Of a stretch of DNA of 64,000 nt, positions 16,370 to 25,518 are shown piece after piece. Origin of the DNA: Deltaproteobacteria bacterium (GTDB taxonomy: Bacteria > Myxococcota_C > UBA6777); NCBI GenBank assembly GCA_006226375.1, contig SBHC01000067.1, forward strand, positions 1 to 64,000, read 5' to 3'. Made by a program: the position numbers and the translations under genes. The notes below the pieces were generated by a model. It searched no databases. It had not been told where the DNA came from and saw only the letters and a program-made list of their open reading frames with translations. Within the stretch, counting starts at the first letter, position 1; each line of letters starts with the position of its first letter.

Positions 16370-18819
16370 TCGCCTATTTGACGACTCTGTCCTGTCTTTT
16401 TCTTCTGAAAGAACCGACGGTACAGCGCAACTCCCATATAAAGCGGCGCATACAGAGCGGCTCCAATGCTAAGAACGATGCTGTTGGCCACGTTGAGTCC
16501 AAGCGCGTCGCGAAAGGGGTTGTCGTCGATCATGTAGGTCCATGTCGATGACGGACCCTGGACTTGTTGCAAGGCCACCGACAAGCCTTCCTTGGTCAAC
16601 GTCATCCCGTCCAAGTGCTCCAAGATCCGATGGTTTATGTTGTCTTCCAGTGTATCAAACACATGGTAGGCAGCCTTCCGAAACTCATGATACGGGTCTT
16701 TGGAGCCAAGCCGAACAATGTAGATGCCTTCCCGGATGTCGGCGAGATTTTGTAAGTGCTCAACCCAAAGCCGGTCCATGCTATGCAAAGCCACCTGTAG
16801 CTCCAATTGGATAGCTTGTTCCTCGCCACACAAAGCAACCAATTCGTTGTATCGTTCTGGTCGCTGTTCAGCCCAGAAGCCCGGCAACTTCGTCCCTTCC
16901 AACCATTGGTCTCGAAGCTCTCGCATAAGCAGTCGCTGTTGCTCGATGATCCAGGAGTAATTCCATAACGTCCGACGAATGGAGTGGTTCTGTCCTTCAA
17001 TCACACGTTGGGCCCAATTCGCTCGCTGCACCAAGAGCGGGTGGTCAATGGCTCCCTGACGGTGTCTCCGCAAGCTCTCGGACACAAGCTTGTCCACTCC
17101 GTATTTCACCATCACCTCATCTTCCAACGAGACAAAGAAAATGGAAGAGCCAGGATCACCCTGACGCCCAGCGCGCCCACGCAACTGACGATCAATGCGA
17201 CGAGTTTCATGACGGTGGGTACCAATCACCAACAACCCACCTGCTGCAACAACCTCATCGCGAAAGCGTTCGTCAGCCCCTCCCAGGCGAATGTCTGTCC
17301 CTCGCCCGGCCATGTTGGTCGAGATGGTAATGGCTCCTGGAGCGCCCGCTTCGGCTACTATCTTTGCTTCTTGTTCGTCTGTTTTGGCGTTAAGGACCTG
17401 ACACGACATCCCCTGTTCTTCGAGCTCTCGGGCCAACTCTTCCGACTCACGAACGCTGGATGTTCCCACAAGCACAGGACGACCTTGGCTGTGTGCTTCG
17501 TGGATGGCCTTGTAGATGGCTTCCTCTTTGGCAGCCTTGTGGGAGAAAATTTGGTCTGGGTGGTCCTCACGGATGCAAGCCTGGTTGGGAGGCAAAACCA
17601 CGGTATCCAGCCCGTAAAACTCGGACAGTTCTTCATCTTCGGGCCTCGCGGTCGCCGTCATACCGGACAAGCGTTCGTACTGAACAAAGAAGTGTTGCAG
17701 CGTAATCGAGTTAAGGATTTCGCCTTCATCACCAAGCCGCAAACCTTCCTTCGCTTCCAAAGCAGCTTGCAACCCATCAGGCCATTGACGATCTTTGACA
17801 ACGCGCCCTGTGAACTCGTCAACCAACTCGATCTGCCCGTCACGAACGATGTAATCCACGTCGCGATGTAGCAGTGCCTTGGCGTGCAACGCAAGGTTGA
17901 TCTCAGTGAGCCACTGGACGTTATCAGCGTCGTGCAGGGAGTCACAGCCGATCTCATCTTCCAAGAGCTGAAGACCTGCTTCCGTCAGAAAAACATTTCG
18001 GCCGTTCTCCTCCACATCGTAATGCAGCTCGGGTTGAAGGTCCCGAACCCAGGCCGCAATCATGGAAGTGTTAAGCGCGCCAACTTCTCGGCTTCCGGCG
18101 ATCACAAGAGGGATTCGTGCTTCATCAATCAGGACCGAGTCCGCCTCGTCCACGACAGCAAACGGAAAATGACGATGGACCCGGTCGTTGGGGTCTGTGC
18201 AAAGACCGTCACGCAAGTAATCAAACCCCGCTTCTTTGGCCGTCAGGTAGGTGATGTCTGCTCGGTATGCGCGGTGACGTTCCTTGGTGGTTGAGCTGGC
18301 ACCAATGGCAGCGACGGAGAACCCCAAGAAACGGTAGATAGGGCCCATCCATTCGGCGTCACGACGTGCCAGATAGTCGTTGAAGGTGAGAACGTGTACC
18401 CCTTGACCAAGCAGCGCGTTGAGAACCGCAGGCAAGACCGCCACAAGGGTTTTCCCCTCACCGGTTAACATCTCTAACATCTTGCCTTCGTGAAGTACCA
18501 TTCCGCCGACAAGCTGGACGTCAAAGTGACGCATGTGAAGCACTCGCCGCGCGACCTCTCGCACCAAAGCATACGTTTGACATAGGATGCTATCCAGAGA
18601 AGCTCCACCTTGAACCTTACGACGTAGCTCCTGCGCCTGCCCTTTCAAGTCCTCTTCCGGAAGCTCCTGCAACGAAGACTCCAGAGAGTTAATCTCCTGA
18701 ACTCTCGGAATGTAGGGGCGGATATCATAGGAGACGGGGCGACCACGCCATCGTTCAAGGCGTTGCGTCCACCAACCGGGAGCATCCACCACCGTGTGAA
18801 ACTGAGGGGAATGGGTCAT
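16366..18819 (-). CDS. secA: SecA-like preprotein translocase ATPase without zinc tail
   Basis: 817 residues. Walker A is in EMLTGEGKTLVA (residues 116-127), and the SecA hallmarks YLTAKEAGFDYLRD, VDEADSVLIDEARIPL, TISTNMAGRGTDI and QLRGRAGRQGDPGSS are all present, so the motor is intact. It should drive export of unfolded proteins through SecYEG. It ends with a hydrophobic stretch (NSIVLSIGAALYAPLYMGVA) and a basic tail (YRRFFQKKK), not the linker plus Cys-x-Cys zinc motif of the housekeeping enzyme. That points to an accessory SecA2-type or divergent protein. Start 18819 is supported by GAAGGA. Convergent with the GH31 gene; the two stops share CTAA. Confidence 0.85.
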   Translation of the reverse strand: MTHSPQFHTVVDAPGWWTQRLERWRGRPVSYDIRPYIPRVQEINSLESSLQELPEEDLKGQAQELRRKVQGGASLDSILCQTYALVREVARRVLHMRHFDVQLVGGMVLHEGKMLEMLTGEGKTLVAVLPAVLNALLGQGVHVLTFNDYLARRDAEWMGPIYRFLGFSVAAIGASSTTKERHRAYRADITYLTAKEAGFDYLRDGLCTDPNDRVHRHFPFAVVDEADSVLIDEARIPLVIAGSREVGALNTSMIAAWVRDLQPELHYDVEENGRNVFLTEAGLQLLEDEIGCDSLHDADNVQWLTEINLALHAKALLHRDVDYIVRDGQIELVDEFTGRVVKDRQWPDGLQAALEAKEGLRLGDEGEILNSITLQHFFVQYERLSGMTATARPEDEELSEFYGLDTVVLPPNQACIREDHPDQIFSHKAAKEEAIYKAIHEAHSQGRPVLVGTSSVRESEELARELEEQGMSCQVLNAKTDEQEAKIVAEAGAPGAITISTNMAGRGTDIRLGGADERFRDEVVAAGGLLVIGTHRHETRRIDRQLRGRAGRQGDPGSSIFFVSLEDEVMVKYGVDKLVSESLRRHRQGAIDHPLLVQRANWAQRVIEGQNHSIRRTLWNYSWIIEQQRLLMRELRDQWLEGTKLPGFWAEQRPERYNELVALCGEEQAIQLELQVALHSMDRLWVEHLQNLADIREGIYIVRLGSKDPYHEFRKAAYHVFDTLEDNINHRILEHLDGMTLTKEGLSVALQQVQGPSSTWTYMIDDNPFRDALGLNVANSIVLSIGAALYAPLYMGVALYRRFFQKKKTGQSRQIGD

Positions 18820-18977
18820 AGCTAGATTTCCTTCAAAACACAGTCATCGAGGAAGTCCGCTGAAACCTAGACACGAATGAGAACCTGACAAGAAAAAAGT
18901 AGGTCAAGGCAGAAACTCAAAGAGGAAGAGAGGCCTCCACTCCTCCCGCTCTACCGAGACAAAAGGTCCTCTTCATG

Positions 18978-19730
18978 TTAAGAAAAAGATGAGGCGTACG
19001 CAGGCAAATACGATTGCGCCAATGTTTGCAACGAGGAGTCGGGTAACTTCGCCTCCTGTTGAAGCTTTGTAACAGAGCCAAACGCGACCTGACGACCGTC
19101 TTGCAGGAACAGATAATGGGTGCAGCGTTCTTCCAGGTAGGAGAATAGGTGGCTGGCGATCACCACCAATCGTTCCTTTTCCATCCACTCTTCTATCAGC
19201 TTGTCCAGGTAACCGCGAGCTTGCTGGTCCAACGCTTTCGTGGGTTCATCCAAGAGCAAAACAGCAGGTTCTCCGCACAACGCGGCGACCATGGTCACTT
19301 TCCTTTGCTGACCTGCAGACAGCGTGGACAACCGCGCGTCACTTTGTTCCGAAAGCCCCAAAGGCTTGAGATGTTGCTCCCAATGGACTTGAGCCCCTCG
19401 CAACACCGACACAGTGTCGCAGATCTCGCGGCAGCTAAGGTACGGATACAACTCTGCATGCTCAGGGACATAGCCAAGCTGACGTTTTGCTTCAACAGGC
19501 TCATGCGCTAGATCGTGTCCACACACAGAGATAGAGCCTTGTGTCGGTTCATGAATGCCGGCCAGAGTACGCAACAGAGTGGACTTTCCACTGCCATTCA
19601 CGCCACAAACGCCCAGAACACCGGGTCCACAGTCCAGATGGATGTCGTGCAGGATCGGATAGATCCCCAAGCTCACATGCAAACCGTCCAAACGTAGACT
19701 GGCCTGGTTTTGATGAGAAGACTCGTTCAT
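18978..19730 (-). CDS. ABC transporter ATP-binding protein
   Basis: 250 residues. Walker A is in GVCGVNGSGKSTLL, the signature reads LSAGQQRKV in place of LSGGQ, Walker B is VLLLDEPTKALD and the switch His is in VIASHLF. The Q-loop segment LGYVPEHAELYPYLS is typical of exporters of the CcmA/YhaQ/NatA type. It follows the permease gene by 22 bases on the same strand and has GGAAGG 8 bases before its start, so the two make one transporter. The substrate is unknown. Confidence 0.85.
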   Translation of the reverse strand: MNESSHQNQASLRLDGLHVSLGIYPILHDIHLDCGPGVLGVCGVNGSGKSTLLRTLAGIHEPTQGSISVCGHDLAHEPVEAKRQLGYVPEHAELYPYLSCREICDTVSVLRGAQVHWEQHLKPLGLSEQSDARLSTLSAGQQRKVTMVAALCGEPAVLLLDEPTKALDQQARGYLDKLIEEWMEKERLVVIASHLFSYLEERCTHYLFLQDGRQVAFGSVTKLQQEAKLPDSSLQTLAQSYLPAYASSFS

Positions 19731-19752
19731 GTTTGGGCTTCCTTCCGTTGGA

Positions 19753-21114
19753 TTAGTGATGAGAGATCAGCGATCGAGGACCTGGACGACGCGACTTCAC
19801 GTGTTGAAGTTCCTGCATTGCTTGGATACCGCGCCACATATACACAGCACCCATCAGGCACAACCCAAAGCTGAGCCAGGGAAAGAACGCGATCAGCACG
19901 ATAGGAGGCAAGAGATGACCTGCAAAAGCCCAAAGCAGAGGCTCCTCCAAGACCCCTTTGATTTCAGCCTGTGCGCACACATGGATGGTCAACGCAGTGG
20001 CCCACACCGCAACAGAAGCGCACGACGCACACAACGCCAGCACCCAAGCCCAAGGCAAATGTGTGCCCGAAAGAAACACCGTGAGCCACAACAACGCCCA
20101 CACCGACCACGAAAGCAGCCACCCCAACAAGAAACGAGCGAGCCATGCATGAGCGACACGAACACCCAGATGAAGAGAAAACCAACTGTACCCTGACAAC
20201 CAACGCTGGGTCCGGATCAACACCGACGCCACGAGCAAAGAGCCGGGCAACATAACACCGACAGCGATAGCAAAAAGAACAGAAGGATCGCGCAACTTGT
20301 TGTTGACGATCGCCAAGGCAAAGAGACCCAACAATCCGACCAACATACCGGCAACGGTCCACAACCACCGCTGCTCTTTCCGCCACAGCGTGAACGCTTC
20401 CAGTCGGAACAACGCATGGACAGCCGAACGAGGAGCGACTCGTTGAGGCACAAACCGATGCCCTTGCAGCGGCGGTGGCAAGAACAACCCCCACCAAACC
20501 ATCCAACAACCACCAAAGAATGCAGTGAGAGCGCTCCACAAGGAAGGATTCCGCACCAGCAAGACCAGCACAGCGAACAGCCCCAACCAGCCGACAAGAG
20601 AGAGCGGTCGTTCGAGAGTCATGGGGCAATGCCACATCAAGATCTGCAGCCCCACTGTCAGAATGCACCACCCCAACCACCAACCAAGAGCCAGCGACCA
20701 AGAAGGGGCTGAAGCACCTGTGAAAAGGCTGTATGCGGCGACGCCAAACCAGGGGAGATTAAGCCAAAGAAGATGCTTGGCGTGAAGCCAACGCCAGGTC
20801 TCGTCGGACACAGGCCAGTGGCGAAACACATCCAGTCGCCGGGACCCCATCATCACCCGAACCAAAGGCACAGTCAGAGCCACATAGACGCCAAGAAGCA
20901 GCGGCAACACCCAAGCGCGGGCTGAAGACGACGCTCGCTGCGCTTCGTCTCGGATCACCCACGGCGGGATGTACCTCACGATAAAGATTTGCAAGGCAAA
21001 CAAAAGACCCAAAGCAGCAGCGAACGAGCGAGCAACATCCAGCCATACAAGGCGGGTGATCATCCGCTGGAAGAGTCGCTGTCCATCTCGACGAATCTTG
21101 TGTGAGGGTTGCAT
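19753..21114 (-). CDS. ABC transporter permease-like membrane protein
   Basis: 453 residues from the ATG at 21114, which has AGGTG upstream; nine further codons are open to 21141. About ten hydrophobic segments rich in Trp, Leu and Val are separated by short loops, and no soluble domain is seen. Family membership was not recognised, but the position directly before an ABC ATPase gene and the topology resemble the large permeases of ABC-2-type two-gene exporters. It probably forms the membrane half of that transporter. Confidence 0.65.
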   Translation of the reverse strand: MQPSHKIRRDGQRLFQRMITRLVWLDVARSFAAALGLLFALQIFIVRYIPPWVIRDEAQRASSSARAWVLPLLLGVYVALTVPLVRVMMGSRRLDVFRHWPVSDETWRWLHAKHLLWLNLPWFGVAAYSLFTGASAPSWSLALGWWLGWCILTVGLQILMWHCPMTLERPLSLVGWLGLFAVLVLLVRNPSLWSALTAFFGGCWMVWWGLFLPPPLQGHRFVPQRVAPRSAVHALFRLEAFTLWRKEQRWLWTVAGMLVGLLGLFALAIVNNKLRDPSVLFAIAVGVMLPGSLLVASVLIRTQRWLSGYSWFSLHLGVRVAHAWLARFLLGWLLSWSVWALLWLTVFLSGTHLPWAWVLALCASCASVAVWATALTIHVCAQAEIKGVLEEPLLWAFAGHLLPPIVLIAFFPWLSFGLCLMGAVYMWRGIQAMQELQHVKSRRPGPRSLISHH

Positions 21115-21287
21115 CGATTCACCTGGCACGCAGAGAAACAAAATGTTGAAAGCCAGGCCACAACAACGGCAAACAGACTAAACTTCCAGCGTGGTCCAAA
21201 AACGTGAGGATGCGAAAGAGGAAGCTTCAGAAGAGAAGCATGGAGAAGAAAAAGAAGGGAGGAAGGCAAAACAGGAACGACGTTCGT

Positions 21288-21935
21288 TTAGCGAACGCGA
21301 CGAGTCTCGGGGAGAGCCTGGAGGAACTTTCCACCCTCGTTGACCTTGTATGATTTGCCATTGAAACGAACAAATCCGGTTCCTCGGGAGCCACGAACAT
21401 CATCAACCAGAGGCAGCTTTACCCGGCTAACAACGCGTGTGCTGTGCATAACATTTCGATCGGTTTGTTCAATGATCAACCCGTCGTGACGAATGGACCG
21501 GATGTAGCCACCGTGCTTTCCGATGGCCATGCCTTGCCGGACCACAAAACCCCAGCCCGAAGGGTCTTTCACAATGGCTGCAGGTCGAGACGTGGAAGCG
21601 ACGATCGCAGTGACTCGTAGCTGATCCAGTTCGTAGGTTTCCAAGCGGCTTTTGGGAGCCCTCTTCGCATCGATCCAGCCGAGCTTGTCCTTCTTTTTCT
21701 TGCAGTCCACACACACGCTAGACGTGTGGGGTTTGCCTCGGAAAGGATCGCGTTTGTTGGCCTGCACAAAGTAACGATTGAGTTGCCCAAGAGTCACACG
21801 AGGAGGTTGCACTCCAGTTGATGCAGAGAGAGGCTTGGGGCTGTACGAATTGAACACCGACAGATCGCTGGGCTGACAACCAGTGGTCAGCACCCAGGCA
21901 CCTACGAGGACACTCATCGTCAAGGCTCGTTTCAT
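21288..21935 (-). CDS. pilP: Type IV pilus assembly lipoprotein PilP
   Basis: 215 residues from the ATG at 21935 (MKRALTMS), with AAAGGAGAG upstream; the frame runs on to 22013 without support. The lipobox is at LTTGCQPS. After a low-complexity stretch come RDPFRGK, then ETYELDQLRVTAIVAS and AIVKDPSGWGFVVRQGMAIGKHGG, the well-known PilP core that binds the PilQ secretin. PilP is an inner-membrane lipoprotein linking PilMNO to PilQ. None of pilM, pilN, pilO or pilQ lies in the window, and the neighbours are an ABC transporter and a MopE-motif protein, so this is an orphan copy or a dispersed pilus gene. Confidence 0.85.
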   Translation of the reverse strand: MKRALTMSVLVGAWVLTTGCQPSDLSVFNSYSPKPLSASTGVQPPRVTLGQLNRYFVQANKRDPFRGKPHTSSVCVDCKKKKDKLGWIDAKRAPKSRLETYELDQLRVTAIVASTSRPAAIVKDPSGWGFVVRQGMAIGKHGGYIRSIRHDGLIIEQTDRNVMHSTRVVSRVKLPLVDDVRGSRGTGFVRFNGKSYKVNEGGKFLQALPETRRVR

Positions 21936-22379
21936 AGGACTCTCCTTTGTGTTGGATGTGGACTGCATGCACCAACCTCGGCGCACATCACCCCCCACAT
22001 CTTCAACCTGCATTTGTTGTGGGCGCAGGTTTCGTTTCAGTGTAGCGATTCTTGGATGGCGAGGTCAAGATCGGAATGTCATTATGGAATTTCAACACAG
22101 CCGAGTTACCCTTCGTAGGCTCATCAGCATTCGAGAAAATTTCTTTAAAAGATCTGCCTTGCTGAACACACAAGCTTATTGGAAGGCTCGTACGATCAAA
22201 CCTTGTTCCATTAAGGTAGGAGCCTTTCCGTTCTGCTTCAAAACAGGGCCAGAGTTTTTGTGGTAGGGCGGCTACCGTCTTGACGAATGGCAGGGGAGAA
22301 ACCTTCCGTCCTCCCCTGCCATTCACCCCCTTCTCCAAAGAAACCTTTGCCCTTCCCTCACTTAAACATATCCAACACA
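21936..22379. other. Gene-free 444-bp region
   Basis: It lies upstream of pilP and downstream of the MopE-motif gene, both on the minus strand. Apart from the 13-bp inverted repeat at 22286-22323 and the pilP ribosome site I see no coding signal; the open frames crossing it are low in protein character. Confidence 0.5.
22286..22323. terminator. Perfect 13-bp inverted repeat, possible terminator
   Basis: Arms AATGGCAGGGGAG (22286-22298) and CTCCCCTGCCATT (22311-22323) flank a 12-base loop. It lies 57 bases beyond the stop of the minus-strand MopE-motif gene. There is no clear U-tract, so it is a weak intrinsic terminator or an RNA-stabilising hairpin. Confidence 0.45.
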
Positions 22380-23558
22380 TCACCGCACTCGGCAACGACG
22401 AATCCGGAAGTTGCAAACATAATTGGACGAGCCACCTGGGCACTTGCTGCACTCTGTCGTGTTTGCGCAAGTCACAACAGACTTGGCTTTGCACACAGTC
22501 TTGCCACCAGAACACGAGGAAGTGCCATCGTAACAATAGGAACTTTGGATCACATAACAAACGGTCGATGCGATGCCTTCGTCGGTGGAGCCGTCGCAAT
22601 CGTTGTCTTTCCCATCGCACACTTCGATGGAGGCTTGCTTCAACGCAACACACTGTAACATTCCACCCGAACATTGACTTTGCCCTGCCTTGCATTCGCC
22701 CTTTTTGGAAGTGGAACAGCTTCCTCCACCGCCAGGGTTGCCCTCGTCGACCTGACCATCGCAGTCGTTGTCCTTGCCATCGCAAACTTCGCGACTTGGC
22801 TTCGATACCGATTGGCAGGCCAGCTTCCCTTTTGCGCATTGTGTTTTTCCAGCAGAGCACACGCCAAACTGACCTGTTTTGCAGGTAGCTCCACCCCCTG
22901 GGTTGCCTTCATCCACTGCGCCATCGCAGTTGTTGTCTTTGTTGTCACATACTTCTTGAGTAGGGACGACTTCGCCTAAACAAGCTCCCCATGTACCTTG
23001 CTTGCAAAGCTGCGCACCCCCCTTGCATTCACCGATCCCTTTTGTACCCGAAGGGCCGCTGTAACAGGCTCGTCCTTGCCCATCTTTGCAGTCCGAAGGC
23101 TCCGGTCCTTCCGAAGGTTCAGGACCTTGCGAGGGTTCAGGACCCGGTGCAGAGTCGGAACCACCAGAATCTCTGTTGAGATCTGGCGAGTTTGGTTCCT
23201 TTGGAATGTTCATCTCTTGACCTGCATCCAGGGAAACCTTGGGTTCGCTCCCACCTGCAAAAGAATCGACCCAAGCAGGCTCTGAACCTTCGCCTGAATC
23301 TTTCGACGGAGAAGGCTCTGTTAATGATTCGTCCTCAACCTTGGAAGGGTCCACACACCGGGATGATGAGTTCACCGTTTTGCAAGAACGCCCGACCCCA
23401 CAGTCGCTGTCGTTGCGGCACTCCATGCACATACCTTTGGAGCAAACAGGCTTCTCCCACAAACAGTCTTTGTTGGTCTGACACGAGTCGCCTTGTCCAA
23501 CAACACAATGCACAAATCCCAAGCAACCAACCACAACGATCCAAATCAAACGTCCCAT
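22380..23558 (-). CDS. Secreted MopE-motif Cys-rich protein
   Basis: 392 residues with GGGAGAG before the ATG at 23558. A signal peptide ends near CVVGQG. It is followed by a Cys-rich EGF-like segment (SCQTNKDC, CRNDSDCGVG), then a Ser/Pro/Glu-rich linker (residues about 75-160), and then four copies of the CDGKDNDCDG..DEG motif that in MopE-like proteins binds calcium or copper and is usual in myxobacterial surface proteins. It ends with a Cys-rich segment and RRCRVR. It is probably cell-surface or released. Its role is unknown; other genes of the type lie at 30-34 kb and 54-63 kb. Confidence 0.75.
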   Translation of the reverse strand: MGRLIWIVVVGCLGFVHCVVGQGDSCQTNKDCLWEKPVCSKGMCMECRNDSDCGVGRSCKTVNSSSRCVDPSKVEDESLTEPSPSKDSGEGSEPAWVDSFAGGSEPKVSLDAGQEMNIPKEPNSPDLNRDSGGSDSAPGPEPSQGPEPSEGPEPSDCKDGQGRACYSGPSGTKGIGECKGGAQLCKQGTWGACLGEVVPTQEVCDNKDNNCDGAVDEGNPGGGATCKTGQFGVCSAGKTQCAKGKLACQSVSKPSREVCDGKDNDCDGQVDEGNPGGGGSCSTSKKGECKAGQSQCSGGMLQCVALKQASIEVCDGKDNDCDGSTDEGIASTVCYVIQSSYCYDGTSSCSGGKTVCKAKSVVTCANTTECSKCPGGSSNYVCNFRIRRCRVR

Positions 23559-23710
23559 TCCAATACTCTCCCTTTACAAAGGGTAGACAAGCATCATAAC
23601 ATATCCCTCCAGGCAGAAAAGCCTTTTGGTTTTGTTGTAGCTCTCCCACCAACAAACACACAAACCACGAATGGGTTGCTAGAGACCGTTCTTTTTCCAG
23701 GAGATGTTGT

Positions 23711-24160
23711 ATGAGGACAGTGTGGATCCTCTTCGTGAGCTTGTTCTTTCTTCCAGCCCCAAGTGAAGCGGCACCGCATGGTCGCTACCAGCTGAATCAC
23801 AAAAAAATCCTGGAACAGCTCATTCCTATTATGATGAAGGACAAGAGGATTCCCCCAGATCGACGCCAGGTATTCCTGCAAAGCTTCAAAGACGAACTCA
23901 ACGCAACGTCCACCTGGCTCGAGCTGAAGAAAGACAAAACCTTTAAGGTGTTTATAAAGAAGGCTGGAAAAACCAAGCCCAAGCTGGACGCCAAAGGGGT
24001 GTGGAAACAAACCCGCAAAGTCCTCACGATGCTATCCCACAACCTGACCCGCCAACGTTCCGAACTCATCCGTTGCAAGGTCCAGAAAACTCGACTCATC
24101 TGCCGGGGTAAAAACCAACGTGGATACAACAAGATAGCTCTGTACTTCGACAAAAAATAA
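23711..24160 (+). CDS. Small secreted hypothetical protein
   Basis: 149 residues with CAGGAG in front of the ATG at 23711. A signal peptide (MRTVWILFVSLFFLPAPSEA) is followed by a basic, Lys-rich domain. The later part (WLELKKDKTFKVFI, GVWKQTRKVLTM, KVQKTRLICRG) reads like alternating beta strands of a small lipocalin- or META-like barrel with two Cys that could form a disulfide. I do not recognise the family. It stands alone between divergent MopE and beta-helix genes. Confidence 0.55.
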   Translation: MRTVWILFVSLFFLPAPSEAAPHGRYQLNHKKILEQLIPIMMKDKRIPPDRRQVFLQSFKDELNATSTWLELKKDKTFKVFIKKAGKTKPKLDAKGVWKQTRKVLTMLSHNLTRQRSELIRCKVQKTRLICRGKNQRGYNKIALYFDKK

Positions 24161-24179
24161 AGCGTTCCACTCTATCAAA

Positions 24180-24209
24180 TTGAAACTCGTTCTATCTTTC
24201 CTGTATACT
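24180..24209 (+). promoter_or_regulatory. Sigma70-like promoter of the beta-helix/cytochrome operon
   Basis: TTGAAA (24180-24185), 18-base spacer, TATACT (24204-24209), followed after 25 bases by the start codon at 24235 with AAGGGAGG in front. Five of six consensus bases match at each hexamer. Confidence 0.6.
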
Positions 24210-24234
24210 GCTGGCTCATACAAGGGAGGTTCCT

Positions 24235-25518
24235 ATGAAACATATCAAGTTCGTCGGGTTTGTAGGTCTATGTTTGTTTCTAACTTGCAGTGCAATGTTG
24301 TCGGGTTGTGGTGAATCTGTGCCCGTTAATGAGAATGAGATCAAAGTAACCATCGAGGATGGAAAGAGTCCTTACGAAGCTATCCAAGAGGCTCTGATCA
24401 AAGCAACCTCGGGCAAAACGGTCGTCTTGCCTGAAGGAACCTTTGCGCTGGATCGAAGCCTCTCCCTCACCGTCGACAATGTGACCGTCAAAGGGCAAGG
24501 TCTCGACAAGACCATCCTCTCGTTCAAGAGTCAAAAGGTTGAGGACAACAAAAAAGAAGGCGCCCAAGGTCTCCGTGTGCAAGCCAGCGGAGTAGTCCTT
24601 GAAGGCTTCGCGATCGAAGACACACAAGGTGACGCCATCAAAGTGGAAGACGCCAACGGCATCACCTTCCGCAAGCTCCGTGTGGAATGGACCAACGGAC
24701 CCGACAAGAACAACGGCGCCTACGGTCTTTACCCTGTCAAATCCAAGAACGTTTTGATCGAAGACTGCATCGTCAAAGGAGCCTCCGACGCCGGCGTGTA
24801 TGTGGGCCAATCGGAGCAGATCATCGTTCGCCGCAACCGCGCCGAGAGCAACGTGGCTGGAATTGAGATTGAGAACTCCAAGTACGCCGATGTCTACGAG
24901 AACATCGCCACCAAAAACACGGGCGGCGTCCTTGTGTTTGATTTGCCCAAACTTCCGGTGCAAGGAGGCCAAAGTGTTCGCGTGTACAACAACCAGATCT
25001 TTGGCAACAACACCGACAACTTTGCTCCAGAAGGCGCGATCGTTGGCAAGGTTCCCAAAGGTGTGGGAATCATGATTTTGGCCAATGACAACGTTGAAGT
25101 CTTCAAGAACGACATCAAAGACAACCAAACAGCCAACGTCCTTATTGTGAATTATGAGTTTGCTGTCGGAAAGTTTGACGACCCCAAGTTCGATCCCTAC
25201 CCCGAAGGCATCTACGTTCACGACAACAAGTTCGCCAACGGAGGCTATGACCCCTCAGGCAAGGACTTTGAGCTTCTGGTCGCGCTGATTGGAAAGCCCC
25301 TTCCCGACGTCATTTACGATGGAATTGTCGACAAGAACAAGCTGAAGGATGACAAGCTCCCGGCCAACTTGCAGATCTGCTTCAAGAACAATGGAACGGG
25401 AACCTGGGTCAACTTACACGCCGATGAGAAGCCCATTCCCAAGCCTGACAAGGATCCCAAGCCCCACGAATGCGAACTCACCCCCTTGAAAGCGATCGAG
25501 TTTGACAAAGCCCAATGA
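24235..25518 (+). CDS. Parallel beta-helix lipoprotein (SO_2929/TIGR03805-like)
   Basis: 427 residues. The lipobox ends at MLSGCGES. Residues from about 40 on form a right-handed parallel beta-helix with many Asn/Gly turns (VTVKGQGLDKTIL, GVVLEGFAIEDTQGDAI, NVLIEDCIVKGASDAG, VYENIATKNTGG, VRVYNNQIFGNNT). Such helices bind or cleave polysaccharides, but no lyase or epimerase catalytic residues can be assigned. Its stop overlaps the start of the next gene (ATGA), the tight pairing known for this family with a diheme cytochrome of the SO_2930 type. Probably anchored in the outer membrane. Confidence 0.8.
   Translation: MKHIKFVGFVGLCLFLTCSAMLSGCGESVPVNENEIKVTIEDGKSPYEAIQEALIKATSGKTVVLPEGTFALDRSLSLTVDNVTVKGQGLDKTILSFKSQKVEDNKKEGAQGLRVQASGVVLEGFAIEDTQGDAIKVEDANGITFRKLRVEWTNGPDKNNGAYGLYPVKSKNVLIEDCIVKGASDAGVYVGQSEQIIVRRNRAESNVAGIEIENSKYADVYENIATKNTGGVLVFDLPKLPVQGGQSVRVYNNQIFGNNTDNFAPEGAIVGKVPKGVGIMILANDNVEVFKNDIKDNQTANVLIVNYEFAVGKFDDPKFDPYPEGIYVHDNKFANGGYDPSGKDFELLVALIGKPLPDVIYDGIVDKNKLKDDKLPANLQICFKNNGTGTWVNLHADEKPIPKPDKDPKPHECELTPLKAIEFDKAQ

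Noticed and set aside
23158..23240. Repeated codons in linkers as tandem DNA repeats
   Set aside because: They simply encode PE/GP-rich linker residues; no repeat unit extends beyond a few codons.
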